From UBA6623 sp965226435 (GTDB taxonomy: Bacteria; Acidobacteriota; Terriglobia; Bryobacterales; UBA6623), in assembly GCA_965226435.1 (NCBI GenBank), contig CBDDCY010000010.1:124001-188000 (forward strand): DNA of 64,000 nucleotides. Direction: 5' to 3'. Below, piece by piece: positions 24,862 through 33,332 of this stretch (the stretch's first letter is position 1; each line of letters starts with the position of its first letter). Under the pieces are notes generated by a model, which searched no databases, was not told where the DNA came from, and worked only from the letters and a program-made list of their open reading frames with translations. A program made the position numbers and the translations under genes.

Positions 24862-25653
24862 CTACCGGCTCAACGAATTGGCTTCCTGGTACATCTCATC
24901 CGCTGTACAAACAACGCGAGCGTTGGCCTCATAAGCCCGCTGGCTCATAATCATGGCGATGAATTCCTCGACCACGCTGACGTTGGAATTCTCGAGAAAC
25001 CCCTGCTGCAAGCTGCCCAGCCCATCCTGTCCGCCGGGCAGCCCCACGGCCGGATCGCCCGAAGCTTGGGTAGGTTGAAACAGGCTCTTCCCCAACGCCA
25101 ACAGCCCGGCCGGGTTTTGGAAACCGGCCAATTGAATAATGCCGCCCTGCTGCGCCTCGGTCTGTCCGACCTGGGTATAGCTAACGGTGCCGTCGGACGC
25201 GATCGTGATGTCGAGAGCTTCACGCGGGATGGTAATGTTCGGCTCGAGAGGGTCGCCATTTGGAGTCACGAAGTTCCCGTCGCGGTCGACATGAAATGAT
25301 CCGGCCCGCGTATAGGCCAACTCACCACTCGGCAGCCTTACCTGGAAGAACCCCTTACCCTGGATCACGACATCGAGCGGATTGGTCGTCGAAACGAAAT
25401 CACCCTGCTTGAAAATGACTTTGTTCGAAACCACGCGCGTGCCCAAACCGAGCTGCAACCCCGACGGCACCACCGTTTGCTGGCCCGCCTGCGTTCCCGG
25501 CGCCAACAAATTCTGATAAAGCAAATCTTGAAACTGTACGCGCCGTTGTTTGAAACCGGTTGTGTTGGCATTCGCGATATTGTTCGCGATATTGTCAATG
25601 CTCATCTGCTGAGCGACCATGCCGCTGGCGGCGCTGAAAAGTGCTCGAATCAT
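24862..25653 (-). CDS. flgG: Flagellar distal rod protein FlgG
   Basis: FlgG builds the distal rod that runs through the P and L rings. The protein opens MIRALFSAASGMVAQQMSI with the DNIANNIANANTTGFKQRRVQFQDLLYQ rod/hook signature, has GKGFFQVRLPSGELAYTRAGSFHVDRDGNFVTPNG in the middle and ends with the helix VSVVEEFIAMIMSQRAYEANARVV. Both termini form the coiled-coil zone common to axial proteins. The length of 263 residues is exactly typical. It follows flgF by 62 bases on the same strand. Confidence 0.97.
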   Translation of the reverse strand: MIRALFSAASGMVAQQMSIDNIANNIANANTTGFKQRRVQFQDLLYQNLLAPGTQAGQQTVVPSGLQLGLGTRVVSNKVIFKQGDFVSTTNPLDVVIQGKGFFQVRLPSGELAYTRAGSFHVDRDGNFVTPNGDPLEPNITIPREALDITIASDGTVSYTQVGQTEAQQGGIIQLAGFQNPAGLLALGKSLFQPTQASGDPAVGLPGGQDGLGSLQQGFLENSNVSVVEEFIAMIMSQRAYEANARVVCTADEMYQEANSLSR

Positions 25654-25715
25654 GAAAACTCCTTCGTTGCGATGAACCGTGAGTCGATAATCGCGAGTCG
25701 TCGCGTCGGTTTCCG

Positions 25716-26456
25716 CTACGACGTCCGGCCCAATTCCGCTACCGCGCGGCCGTTCATTTCATCTCCAACCAGCGACGCGATGCGGCGCATCATCTCGAAG
25801 TGACGGCCCGCGGTGATGAGATTGACGGCCTCTTCGGAGGCATTGATATTGGAGGCCTCAAGCCTCCCCTGTAGGACCCCTGTTCCCTCGGCCGGTTTTG
25901 GCGCCCCGCCCTCGCCCGCGGCGAAATAGTTATTCCCCGACTTCGAAAGCGCCCTCAAGGCCCCGAATTCGACGACCTGCAGTTGGCCGGCTTCCAGCCC
26001 ATCCACGAGCACCCGCCCGTCGGGCTCGATCCGTACCTCGCCGTTCTCCGGCAGCACGATCTCTTTTTGGTCGGTTCCCAATACCGGATAACCGTCGACA
26101 GTCGCAAGTTGGCCGCTCACTAAGCGCTGAAGACTCCCATTGCGCGTGTAGAGCAGTCCCCCAAGCGAGCGAACCGCCAGGAAACCGGGACCCGAGAGAG
26201 CGACGTCAAGCGGAGACTCCGTCGCCATCAGCGGCCCCTGCGTAAAGTCGACAATAGACGCCTCGACCACCGGCATCAGCCCCAATCGGTCATCTTCGCC
26301 TCCAAAGCGGGTACGCTCGGTCGTGAACAGACGATAGAACTCTCGATCGGCCTTGTAAGCATTCGTGGAGGCATTGGCAATGTTGTTGCCCAGGACGTCA
26401 AGAGTCTCAAGGCGCACCTTCATTCCGGCGGCAACCGTCAATAGTGCTTGATCCAT
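25716..26456 (-). CDS. flgF: Flagellar proximal rod protein FlgF
   Basis: A rod/hook-family protein of 246 residues. It has the axial N-terminus DVLGNNIANASTNAYKADREFYR, the central GPGFLAVRSLGGLLYTRNGSLQRLVSGQLATVDGYPVLG and the C-terminal LEASNINASEEAVNLITAGRHFEMMRRI. Its shorter middle part and position before flgG favour FlgF over FlgG. ATG at 26456 (MDQALLTVAAGM) is preferred to an in-frame start at 26474. It is the first gene of the minus-strand arm and is divergent from fliK; promoters for both arms should lie in the 160-base gap. Confidence 0.93.
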   Translation of the reverse strand: MDQALLTVAAGMKVRLETLDVLGNNIANASTNAYKADREFYRLFTTERTRFGGEDDRLGLMPVVEASIVDFTQGPLMATESPLDVALSGPGFLAVRSLGGLLYTRNGSLQRLVSGQLATVDGYPVLGTDQKEIVLPENGEVRIEPDGRVLVDGLEAGQLQVVEFGALRALSKSGNNYFAAGEGGAPKPAEGTGVLQGRLEASNINASEEAVNLITAGRHFEMMRRIASLVGDEMNGRAVAELGRTS

Positions 26457-26615
26457 TGCAGCGACGAAATGCAATCGCCATGCCGTCTTGAGATGCCTGC
26501 AAGTTGCTGTAGTTTCAACACGCGGGGCAAAACCAAAGTGTGGAAATCTTGTCTGTTGACAGGATTTCGTCGCTCCCAGGGTCGACTAACCACTTGATTT
26601 TTCAACGCTCGACGT

Positions 26616-29024
26616 TTGGCCGTTGGCGTGCCCAAGCTCGGGGCGTTGCCGCTATCCATCCCAGTCGGCGTGCCTGCTTCCGGGGCGCCTCCGCCAAGTC
26701 GTCCGCCGGGGAACGCCCCTTCGCCCACCTCGGCGCGACGCCCTACTTCGCGAGATGCGCTGCCTTTGGACGGAGCGTCGGCCTCCAATCCGGAGCGCGG
26801 CGGTGCGGCAACGGTATCGAAACAGCGGGTCCCGGACCGACACGCGGATAGGAGCGACGCGGCTACCCGTACCCCCGCCCGCGGCCGGTCGACGGATCGT
26901 CGGGCAGTCGAGCAACGGGCTCGCGGCCAAGCCGTCGGCGATGAAGCGCCGCGGGAAAGGGAAACCGAACTTGAATCCAACTTCGCGTTTCATACTGCTG
27001 TCGAAACAGCCAGGAAACTCATCGAAGAAGCCGAGCACCCAACGCCGAGGACACATGTCGCCGGCTCAGCCCCCCGGCGATTCTTACCCGCGCCCTTGAC
27101 GATCCCAGGTCGTCCCGCAACGGATCACTCGGCTGAAACGAATGAAGCACGACCCGCACAGGGGGGTATAACCGCTCCGCGAGTGCTCGCCGCAACGACC
27201 TCGACTCCGGTCGCGTTGTGGGCTTGGAGGGGGGATGTGCCTCTCCCCGACCGCATCGAATCGAGCATTGAGATTATCGAGAACGGGACCAAAACTCGAT
27301 TGCACGGAACGGGGGAGCCGATGCCGACGGCGACTCCGACGGTGATTCCAGCAGCGTTCCCGGCGACCCCGTCCCCGGCGACCCCCTCCCCAGCGACCCC
27401 GTTCCCAGCGACCCCGTTCCCAGCGACCCCGTCCCCAGCGACCCGTCTCGTGCGACTCGAAAAGACGATCTCTGATTCCGACCAAGCTCTTTCCCCGGAC
27501 TCGACCGCCCATCAAGCGCCGAAATCGCTCCTTGTGGAAAACCCGGTACCGGTCCCCGCCTCGCTCGCGAAGGGTCCGACGATCTCTCCGCCTGTCGAGG
27601 CGAACAGACAGGCATCCTCCCCGCCACCCATATCGCACACTCCGCGAGCGCGAGCCGGTTCGAAGCGGGAACAGCCCCAAGGCCCCGACGCACCGCCACG
27701 GCGGGAGATAGACCCGAATCAACGGACAGCATCACCCGCTATCGCTCCTGATTTGGACACGGTTTCCGGCCCCGCGATAGCGGCCCTTCGGGTTCCCAAG
27801 ATACTTGATTCGACTGTTGATAAACAGGTTTCTACTTACTCATTTCAAGCCGGTTATGACGAATCATCTAAATCAACTCCGTCGCCTACTATCAATCCTG
27901 AGCACACGGATACGTCCGGGTCTTCGCAACCAGCGGGCTCACGCAGCGGCGGGCGGGACGGACGTCCCCAACTCGAGCAGGCGCCGTCGGCGTTCAGCCT
28001 GACGGAACGCTCGGCTACAGCCTTTCGGAAAACAGAAAACACCCTGCTTACAGCCGCGCGGCTGGAGATTCGGCCCAATGCACCACCGCTTGTAACAGAA
28101 CTCACGTCAACGGTACGGGAAGGTGCCTCGGAGAAGTTTTCCACAACTTATCCACAGCGAACCCTCGTTAACGATGCGCTCATCAAGCAACAGCCGACGA
28201 CGGCCCAAGGGACCCTCGGAGCAGACGGGGCCCCGTCGAATCCGCCAGCGGGAGCACCCTCGATCGGTTACCCATTTTTCCCCATGCAGCGGCGAACCGG
28301 CTTGTTGCGGGAGTCTACAACGGCGGATTCCAAGGGGCAGGCTACAGAGGAGCAAGCGCCTGGCGCCGCGCGGCGGGACGTTCTATTCGCGCAAGGCTCT
28401 CGCTCCCGAATGGGCATTATCGGGAAACCAACACCATCGGATTTCGTCGAATCGACTCGGCCCGATCGACTGCCCGCAAGCGCGCTCCCGGGCCACGCCT
28501 CCGGTTCTCCCACGAATTACTTGGAATCACGGCCTGCCGGCGGAGAGGCCGCGCTTTCGCAACCCGCGCCAAAGCCCGGCCAAGGGCCCCCGCCAATGTC
28601 GCGCGCCGTTACAGCTTCCGCGCCCGCCACCGAAGGGGCCGAGGCTGTTGAGCGGTTCGTCGAAATGGCGGCTCTTCAGCGCCGATCCTCGTCCACGCAA
28701 ATGAATATCCTCTTGTGGGACAGTCGCCTCGGGCGACTTTCTCTACGCTTGGTTGAACGCGCCGGGTTCATCGACACGATCGTGCGCAGCGACAATCCGC
28801 GCACCGGGAACCTGATCAACGACAGCCTGCCGCGGCTCTTCGAATCGCTCGCCGGCCGAGGACTGCAAGCCCAGGCGGCGGCCCCATCCAATGGGTCGGC
28901 CGGGTATGGGGATCCGCACTATCAACAGCAAGGCGGCGGGCGCCAACCGCGATCTTCCAGGCCCAAGCAACCCCCCGGTCGCCAAGCCCGGTCATTTCAA
29001 TTGGAGGTCGAGCGCTCGGTCTGA
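26616..29024 (+). CDS. fliK: FliK-like flagellar hook-length control protein
   Basis: FliK measures hook length and switches export specificity. Nearly all of this 802-residue product is low-complexity, proline-, serine- and arginine-rich sequence, as expected of the flexible ruler, including PATP repeats encoded by 15-base units at about 27356-27443. Only the last 120 residues look folded: MNILLWDSRLGRLSLRLVERAGFIDTIVRSDN...LPRLFESLAGRGLQAQ matches the FliK C-terminal pattern 'P..LG.v.v.l....g.v.v.f.......r..l......Lr..L...G'. Assignment rests on this end and on position before flgD and flgE. The TTG start at 26616 is uncertain; GTG at 26628 is equally possible. Confidence 0.75.
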   Translation: MAVGVPKLGALPLSIPVGVPASGAPPPSRPPGNAPSPTSARRPTSRDALPLDGASASNPERGGAATVSKQRVPDRHADRSDAATRTPARGRSTDRRAVEQRARGQAVGDEAPRERETELESNFAFHTAVETARKLIEEAEHPTPRTHVAGSAPRRFLPAPLTIPGRPATDHSAETNEARPAQGGITAPRVLAATTSTPVALWAWRGDVPLPDRIESSIEIIENGTKTRLHGTGEPMPTATPTVIPAAFPATPSPATPSPATPFPATPFPATPSPATRLVRLEKTISDSDQALSPDSTAHQAPKSLLVENPVPVPASLAKGPTISPPVEANRQASSPPPISHTPRARAGSKREQPQGPDAPPRREIDPNQRTASPAIAPDLDTVSGPAIAALRVPKILDSTVDKQVSTYSFQAGYDESSKSTPSPTINPEHTDTSGSSQPAGSRSGGRDGRPQLEQAPSAFSLTERSATAFRKTENTLLTAARLEIRPNAPPLVTELTSTVREGASEKFSTTYPQRTLVNDALIKQQPTTAQGTLGADGAPSNPPAGAPSIGYPFFPMQRRTGLLRESTTADSKGQATEEQAPGAARRDVLFAQGSRSRMGIIGKPTPSDFVESTRPDRLPASALPGHASGSPTNYLESRPAGGEAALSQPAPKPGQGPPPMSRAVTASAPATEGAEAVERFVEMAALQRRSSSTQMNILLWDSRLGRLSLRLVERAGFIDTIVRSDNPRTGNLINDSLPRLFESLAGRGLQAQAAAPSNGSAGYGDPHYQQQGGGRQPRSSRPKQPPGRQARSFQLEVERSV

Positions 29025-29056
29025 TGACGCGCCGGCCGCCTAGGAGAAGGAAACCT

Positions 29057-29374
29057 ATGCCGAAAACAACATCCCCAATCAAGGCCGGAACGCCTAGTTC
29101 GGTCTGGTTGAAGATTCTCGACCGCACGACTACCAGCTCCGGACCGCAAACAGGCTTCTCAGCCGGCGCTGCCGCGGATGCGTCCGCATCGGCGCCCGAA
29201 GCGAGCCCGGAGCGGCAATCCCCCGCTGTAGCGGCCGCGGCCGCGGGGGAACACTTCGAACCCCAACAACCCGTTCGGATGGAAGAGGGGGTTGCCGACA
29301 AACATTTTCGGCAACGCCACTCGCTCGACCGCCGTTCGTCCGTGAAGGATTCCAACAGGAGGATTGACTCATGA
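29057..29374 (+). CDS. Small uncharacterised protein between fliK and flgD
   Basis: A 105-residue frame with ATG at 29057 after a GGAGAAGGAAACC ribosome site. The open frame begins further up at 29024, overlapping the fliK stop as ATGA, and its own stop overlaps the flgD start as ATGA. Those couplings and the ribosome site make it a likely real gene of the hook operon. The sequence is mostly alanine-, serine- and glutamate-rich and disordered, with a more ordered start (PSSVWLKILDRT). I see no known domain. Confidence 0.55.
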   Translation: MPKTTSPIKAGTPSSVWLKILDRTTTSSGPQTGFSAGAAADASASAPEASPERQSPAVAAAAAGEHFEPQQPVRMEEGVADKHFRQRHSLDRRSSVKDSNRRIDS

Positions 29375-29682
29375 CAGGCTCGGTAACCGACCCCACCGCC
29401 GCGGCGGCCGTCGACACGGAACAGATTCAACGCCCGCTCGCATCGAATGACGCGACCCGCGACATGTTCTTGCAACTGCTCATCGCGCAGCTACAGAATC
29501 AGGATCCGCTCAGCCCGATGGATCCAGCCCAGTTCGTCTCCCAGCTCGCCCAGTTTTCCGAGATGGAGCAGACATTGGCGATGCGCAAGACGCTGGAAGA
29601 CATTCACGGCCTGCTCCAAGCCGAAGCCGCCTTGGCCGAAGCGCGGGCCGCTCCGCTTGACAGCGAAGCCGGAAACCAATGA
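29371..29682 (+). CDS. flgD: Flagellar hook-capping protein FlgD, short form
   Basis: FlgD caps the growing hook and helps add FlgE. The whole 103-residue product is the conserved N-terminal FlgD region: ATRDMFLQLLIAQLQNQDPLSPMDPAQFVSQLAQFSEMEQTLAMRKTLEDI. The FlgD-Ig and tudor-like domains of the 220-residue enteric protein are missing; such short forms occur in other phyla. The start is set by AGGAGG six bases upstream of the ATG and by overlap with the preceding stop. It lies 100 bases before flgE. Confidence 0.9.
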   Translation: MTGSVTDPTAAAAVDTEQIQRPLASNDATRDMFLQLLIAQLQNQDPLSPMDPAQFVSQLAQFSEMEQTLAMRKTLEDIHGLLQAEAALAEARAAPLDSEAGNQ

Positions 29683-29782
29683 GCAAGTCATCGCGGGCCG
29701 CCTCCTTTCAGCTGACATAGCAACGATCCAAACAACAAGACACAGACCAAACCGAAGATTTGAAGTAAGGAGATTTCTTCCC

Positions 29783-31099
29783 ATGCCCAGTGCATTTTTA
29801 ACCGCTCTATCCGGTCTTCGCTCTCATGCCCGAGCCGTGGAGGTGATCGCGAACAACCTCGCCAATCTCAACACGTTTGCCTTCAAGGGAAGTCGAGCCG
29901 AGTTTCGCGACCTCTTCTATCAAACGATCAGCTTGAGTCGATCCGGCGTGGCGTCGCAGGCCGGCCTCGGTGTCGCACCGATCACCGTCTCTCGTCGTTT
30001 CGAACAAGGCACCGTCCAAAACACCGGCGGTTTGCTCGACGCCGCGATCCAAGGCGAAGGCTTTTTCATCGTCAAGGACAACGATCTAACCCAATACAGC
30101 CGCGCCGGCAACTTCCAACTCAACAGCGACCGTGTGGTGGTCACCATTAACGGCGAAGTCGTGCAGGGCTGGAACCGCAATTCAACAACCGAGGTCGTCA
30201 ACACCAACCTACCCATTGCGGACATCAGCTTGGCCGGCAACGACACGCTCGAGCCGGACGCTACATCCGAAATCAGTATCACCGCGAACCTGTCGAAAAA
30301 CCTTACGACAGACTTCACCGTGCCGCTGCAGGTGTTCGATTCGCTCGGCGAGTCGCACATTCTAACGCTGACCTTTACTCCCATTATTCCGCCCACTAGC
30401 GCCGCCGGGGAATTCACCGTAACCGTGACAATCCCCGCGGCTGACGTTCTCGACGGATCAAACGCCACGCCCGCGACGGATCCAAACATTCTGATCGACG
30501 GCGGCGTGCCCGCGGCTGTTTCGATGGAGTTCGATGGCAAGGGAATCCTCATCAACCCCAACGGCACGGGGAATCCCTACGAATTGAACCTCGACACCAC
30601 GGTCGCCGGAATGACCTTCGCCAACGGCGCCGACCCTTTGGTGATTGACTGGAGCCTGCTGGACTCGCTGTTGCAACCGACCTTGACGAACTTCGCCACT
30701 GATTCCTCGGTCTCCGATCTCGCCCAAAACGGCGCGCCACCCGCGCAGTTGACCTCGATTTCGATCGCTGACGGCGGCAAGATCAACGGTCTCTACAGCG
30801 ACGGCAGAACATTGACCTTGGCCCAACTCTCGCTGGCGCGCTTTACGAACGCCCAGACGCTTCTCTCTGTCGGCAACAACAACTACGTCCCGACCTCGGC
30901 TTCAGGGCTGCCCGTAACCGGGCCGGCGAACACGGGCGGACTCGGATCGGTCCTCGGACTATCGCTTGAGTTCTCCAATGTCGATATTGCTCAAGAGTTC
31001 ACGAATCTGCTGACGTTTCAGCGAGGCTTTCAGGCCAACTCGCGGGTCATCACCACGGCTGACGAGTTGAATCAGGAGGCGCTGAACTTGAAGCGATAG
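29783..31099 (+). CDS. flgE: Flagellar hook protein FlgE
   Basis: FlgE polymerises into the hook. The ATG at 29783 has AAGGAGA upstream and begins the family start MPSAFLTALSGLRSHARAVEVIANNLANLNTFAFKGSRAEFRDLFYQ. The middle contains GEGFFIVKDNDLTQYSRAGNFQLNSD, the FlgE D2-type domain VPLQVFDSLGESHILTLTFT, and GLYSDGRTLTLAQLSLARFTN. It ends NVDIAQEFTNLLTFQRGFQANSRVITTADELNQEALNLKR. At 438 residues it is of normal size. The frame is open upstream to 29447 through flgD but that part is a shadow. Confidence 0.97.
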   Translation: MPSAFLTALSGLRSHARAVEVIANNLANLNTFAFKGSRAEFRDLFYQTISLSRSGVASQAGLGVAPITVSRRFEQGTVQNTGGLLDAAIQGEGFFIVKDNDLTQYSRAGNFQLNSDRVVVTINGEVVQGWNRNSTTEVVNTNLPIADISLAGNDTLEPDATSEISITANLSKNLTTDFTVPLQVFDSLGESHILTLTFTPIIPPTSAAGEFTVTVTIPAADVLDGSNATPATDPNILIDGGVPAAVSMEFDGKGILINPNGTGNPYELNLDTTVAGMTFANGADPLVIDWSLLDSLLQPTLTNFATDSSVSDLAQNGAPPAQLTSISIADGGKINGLYSDGRTLTLAQLSLARFTNAQTLLSVGNNNYVPTSASGLPVTGPANTGGLGSVLGLSLEFSNVDIAQEFTNLLTFQRGFQANSRVITTADELNQEALNLKR

Positions 31100-31182
31100 G
31101 TGGCAACGGGCGGGGCCCGGGCGCTGATTGATAGCCGCCCGGCGCGTCGCTCAGCAGCAGACCGGACACGGAGGGCGGCAAT

Positions 31183-31509
31183 ATGGCATTGCCTCGCAGG
31201 GTTCCGACTCCGGTTGCCGCTCCCGACCCGGAGCTGGCGGCCCTCGGCGCTCCTCCCGATGCGATCGACTCGTTTCGCGAGATACCCATCAAGATCTCCG
31301 TCCAACTGGACCGCAAAAGAGTCAGGGTCGCCAACGTGTTGGACTTTAGAGTCGGTTCCGTCATCGAATTGTCGAGATCAGCGGGGGAGAACGTGGATCT
31401 ACTGATGGAAGGGATGACGGTAGGCAACGGAGAAATCGTCGTCATAGAAGACACCATGGGCCTTCGTATCACCGATCTGCGGATTCCCGACGACAGGGGC
31501 GACGATTAA
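31183..31509 (+). CDS. fliN: Flagellar motor switch protein FliN (short form)
   Basis: FliN forms the lower C-ring and binds the export ATPase complex. After about 35 unconserved residues, the SpoA domain is complete: PIKISVQLDRKRVRVANVLDFRVGSVIELSRSAGENVDLLMEGMTVGNGEIVVIEDTMGLRITDL. Length 108 residues. A second, longer FliN is encoded at 40707. This copy precedes fliO-fliP-fliQ-fliR, the normal fliN position in many operons. Which copy builds the C-ring, or whether both do, cannot be told from the sequence. Confidence 0.9.
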   Translation: MALPRRVPTPVAAPDPELAALGAPPDAIDSFREIPIKISVQLDRKRVRVANVLDFRVGSVIELSRSAGENVDLLMEGMTVGNGEIVVIEDTMGLRITDLRIPDDRGDD

Positions 31510-31556
31510 CAAACATCCCTCGCCAACCCATTCGCGAAATCGACCTTCAACTTAAG

Positions 31557-31892
31557 ATGCTCGACTCCGTACTGGCCCTTTTGTTTGTCTTCGCGCTGCT
31601 GGCCGGGTGCTTGTGGCTGCTGAGGCAATGGGGTTCGAAGCAAGCAGGCGGAGGCAACCTCGCGGTGGTCGAAACCCTCGCCATCGGGCCGAATAAGACG
31701 CTTTCGCTCGTGCGTGTCGGGCCGCGCTTATTCTTGCTCGCGGCGACGAATGAGCGCGTGTCGCTGGTCAGCGAGCTAAACCCTGACGAGTTGGCGGATT
31801 GCCCGGCGCCGGAAACCAAAGCTTCTCTGCTGTCGGGGCTGTTGTCAAATCGTTTGCGGCGACCATCCGAAGGGATATCGGAGCCTTCGTGA
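31557..31892 (+). CDS. fliO: Flagellar export gate assembly protein FliO
   Basis: FliO is a small membrane protein that helps assemble the FliP ring. The 111-residue product has one N-terminal transmembrane helix (SVLALLFVFALLAGCLWLL) and the short cytoplasmic FliO domain GGGNLAVVETLAIGPNKTLSLVRVGPRLFLLAATNERVSLVSEL. Position directly before fliP, with a 4-base GTGA overlap of stop and start, confirms it. Confidence 0.9.
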   Translation: MLDSVLALLFVFALLAGCLWLLRQWGSKQAGGGNLAVVETLAIGPNKTLSLVRVGPRLFLLAATNERVSLVSELNPDELADCPAPETKASLLSGLLSNRLRRPSEGISEPS

Positions 31893-32731
31893 CGCTTCGG
31901 GCGTACGCGGTACGAGCCGAGCTTTCGTCGCTGCGGGTTGGTCTCGATCAATCAAACGCTGGGCGACGAACTCCTCATCTTCCCGCCGTCCTATGCTTTG
32001 TCACGCTCTTTCTGATCAGCGCGAGCGTAGCGCCGGCGCAGAACCCGACACCGCCCGCGCCGCCCACAGCCCCGCAACTCGGCATTTCGTTCGGCGACAA
32101 CCCCGATCAATTGGGAACCACGTTGCAGATTCTGCTCTTGCTGACGCTGCTGACGCTGTTGCCCGCCGCCATCGCGTCGTTGACGCCGTTCTTGCGGATT
32201 CTCATCGTCTTGCATTTCTTGCGTCAAGCGGTCGGCACGCAAACCGCGCCGAGCAACCAGACCTTGATCGGCCTCACCTTGTTTCTGGCCGTGGTGTTGA
32301 TGCGCCCGGTTGCCGATCAAATCCATGTCGAGGCGATCGTGCCTTTACAGAAGCAGGAAATCGGACACATCGAGGCGCTGGAGCGTGCCGGAGGTCCGTT
32401 GAAGAAGTTCTTGGCGAAATACGTGCGCGATAAGGATGTGGCGCTGTTCCTTGACATTACCGACAAGCCTCGGCCAAGGAACTTGGACGATGTCGAGCTG
32501 ACGGTTTTGATGCCGGCGTATGTGCTTTCGGAACTGAAGACGGCCTTTCAGATCGGGGCGGTGTTGTTCTTACCGTTCTTGGTCATCGATCTGTTAGTCG
32601 CCTCGGTAACCTTGTCGCTCGGCATGATTCAACTCCCGCCGATCATGATTTCCGCGCCATTCAAGCTGCTGCTGTTCGTCCTGGTGGACGGCTGGAATCT
32701 AGTCGTGGGATCGCTGGTAAGAGGGTTCTGA
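31889..32731 (+). CDS. fliP: Flagellar type III export gate protein FliP
   Basis: FliP forms the core of the export pore with FliQ and FliR. GTG at 31889 overlaps the fliO stop and gives 280 residues with a cleavable-type leader (LCFVTLFLISASVAPAQ). The FliP core is strongly conserved: TTLQILLLLTLLTLLPAAIASLTPFLRILIVLHFLRQAVGTQTAP, then LTVLMPAYVLSELKTAFQIGAVLFLPFLVIDLLVASVTLSLGMIQLPPIMISAPFKLLLFVLVDGWNLVVGSL. The predicted four membrane helices are present. Six bases after the stop an inverted-repeat element begins. Confidence 0.97.
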   Translation: MTLRAYAVRAELSSLRVGLDQSNAGRRTPHLPAVLCFVTLFLISASVAPAQNPTPPAPPTAPQLGISFGDNPDQLGTTLQILLLLTLLTLLPAAIASLTPFLRILIVLHFLRQAVGTQTAPSNQTLIGLTLFLAVVLMRPVADQIHVEAIVPLQKQEIGHIEALERAGGPLKKFLAKYVRDKDVALFLDITDKPRPRNLDDVELTVLMPAYVLSELKTAFQIGAVLFLPFLVIDLLVASVTLSLGMIQLPPIMISAPFKLLLFVLVDGWNLVVGSLVRGF

Positions 32732-32737
32732 ATTCCA

Positions 32738-32882
32738 TGTCGCCGATTCACGTTGCGTCGGGGTACGCTCCCACGAATGCAGCTCCGTCGATGTTGCTCG
32801 CGGGGGCGTTGAAGTGTGGCGCGGGAAATACGATGGAGAATATGGCCGTGAACGTCGTCCGGCGATACGTGAATCGGCGACA
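32738..32882. repeat. Inverted-repeat intergenic element B (fliP-fliQ gap)
   Basis: A 145-base segment bounded by perfect 16-base inverted repeats, TGTCGCCGATTCACGT at 32738-32753 and its complement at 32867-32882. It begins 6 bases after fliP and ends 6 bases before fliQ, so it is nearly the entire gap. It contains a GGGGTACG motif like its relatives. No coding capacity is apparent. Confidence 0.8.
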
Positions 32883-32888
32883 CGGAAT

Positions 32889-33158
32889 ATGACCCCCGAT
32901 ACCGCTGTAGAAGTCATCCGAGGGGCGTTTTGGATCACGTTGGTCGTTGGCGGTCCGCTATTGTTGGTCGGGTTTTTCGCCGGGATTCTCGTCAGCGTCG
33001 TGCAAATCCTGACATCGATGCAGGACCCCGCCTTCACCACCGTACCGCGACTCATCGTATTCCTGGTCGCCGCCATGCTGTTGGGGCCTTGGATGGCGGA
33101 CAGATTGATCGGATACACGACAGAGCTACTGGGCGGTCTGGAAAAATTTGCGCGGTAG
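32889..33158 (+). CDS. fliQ: Flagellar export gate protein FliQ
   Basis: The 89-residue protein has the typical two-helix FliQ form: TPDTAVEVIRGAFWITLVVGGPLLLVGFFAGILVSVVQILTSMQDPAFTTVPRLIVFLVAAMLLGPWMADRLIGYT. The motif GILVSVVQ..T...D.....P is the FliQ family signature. ATG at 32889 follows directly on the inverted-repeat element, with weak ribosome site (ACGGA). The frame is open upstream through the repeat, but that part is not conserved. Confidence 0.96.
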   Translation: MTPDTAVEVIRGAFWITLVVGGPLLLVGFFAGILVSVVQILTSMQDPAFTTVPRLIVFLVAAMLLGPWMADRLIGYTTELLGGLEKFAR

Positions 33159-33165
33159 GGGTCGG

Positions 33166-33326
33166 TGTCGCCGAATCACGTGTCGCCAAGGTACGGACTG
33201 CCGGGTACAGGGCACGCGATAGGCGACAGGTAGCGAACTTCTCGGCGTAGCCATACCTCGGCACAACCTGATTGGGCGCGGGCTGATTCGCGGAAACGTA
33301 CCCCGGCGACAGCTACCCCGGCGACA
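33166..33326. repeat. Inverted-repeat intergenic element C (fliQ-fliR gap)
   Basis: Starts TGTCGCCGAATCACGT, nearly identical to the end of element B, and ends CGGCGACA. Internal GGTACG/CGTACC and repeated CCCCGGCGACA motifs allow further pairing. It fills the gap between fliQ and fliR apart from about 7 bases on each side. Confidence 0.72.
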
Positions 33327-33332
33327 CGGAAA

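Noticed and set aside
26471..26485. Sigma-54-like CGGCAT-N5-TTGC on the minus strand just before flgF
   Set aside because: Spacing fits, but two consensus bases differ and transcription would start only about 4 bases before the flgF ATG; likely chance.
26556..26561. Perfect TTGACA -35 box upstream of fliK
   Set aside because: No acceptable -10 box at 16-18 bases downstream.
29447..29782. Upstream extension of the flgE frame
   Set aside because: It overlaps flgD in another frame; flgE has a ribosome site and canonical N-terminus at 29783.
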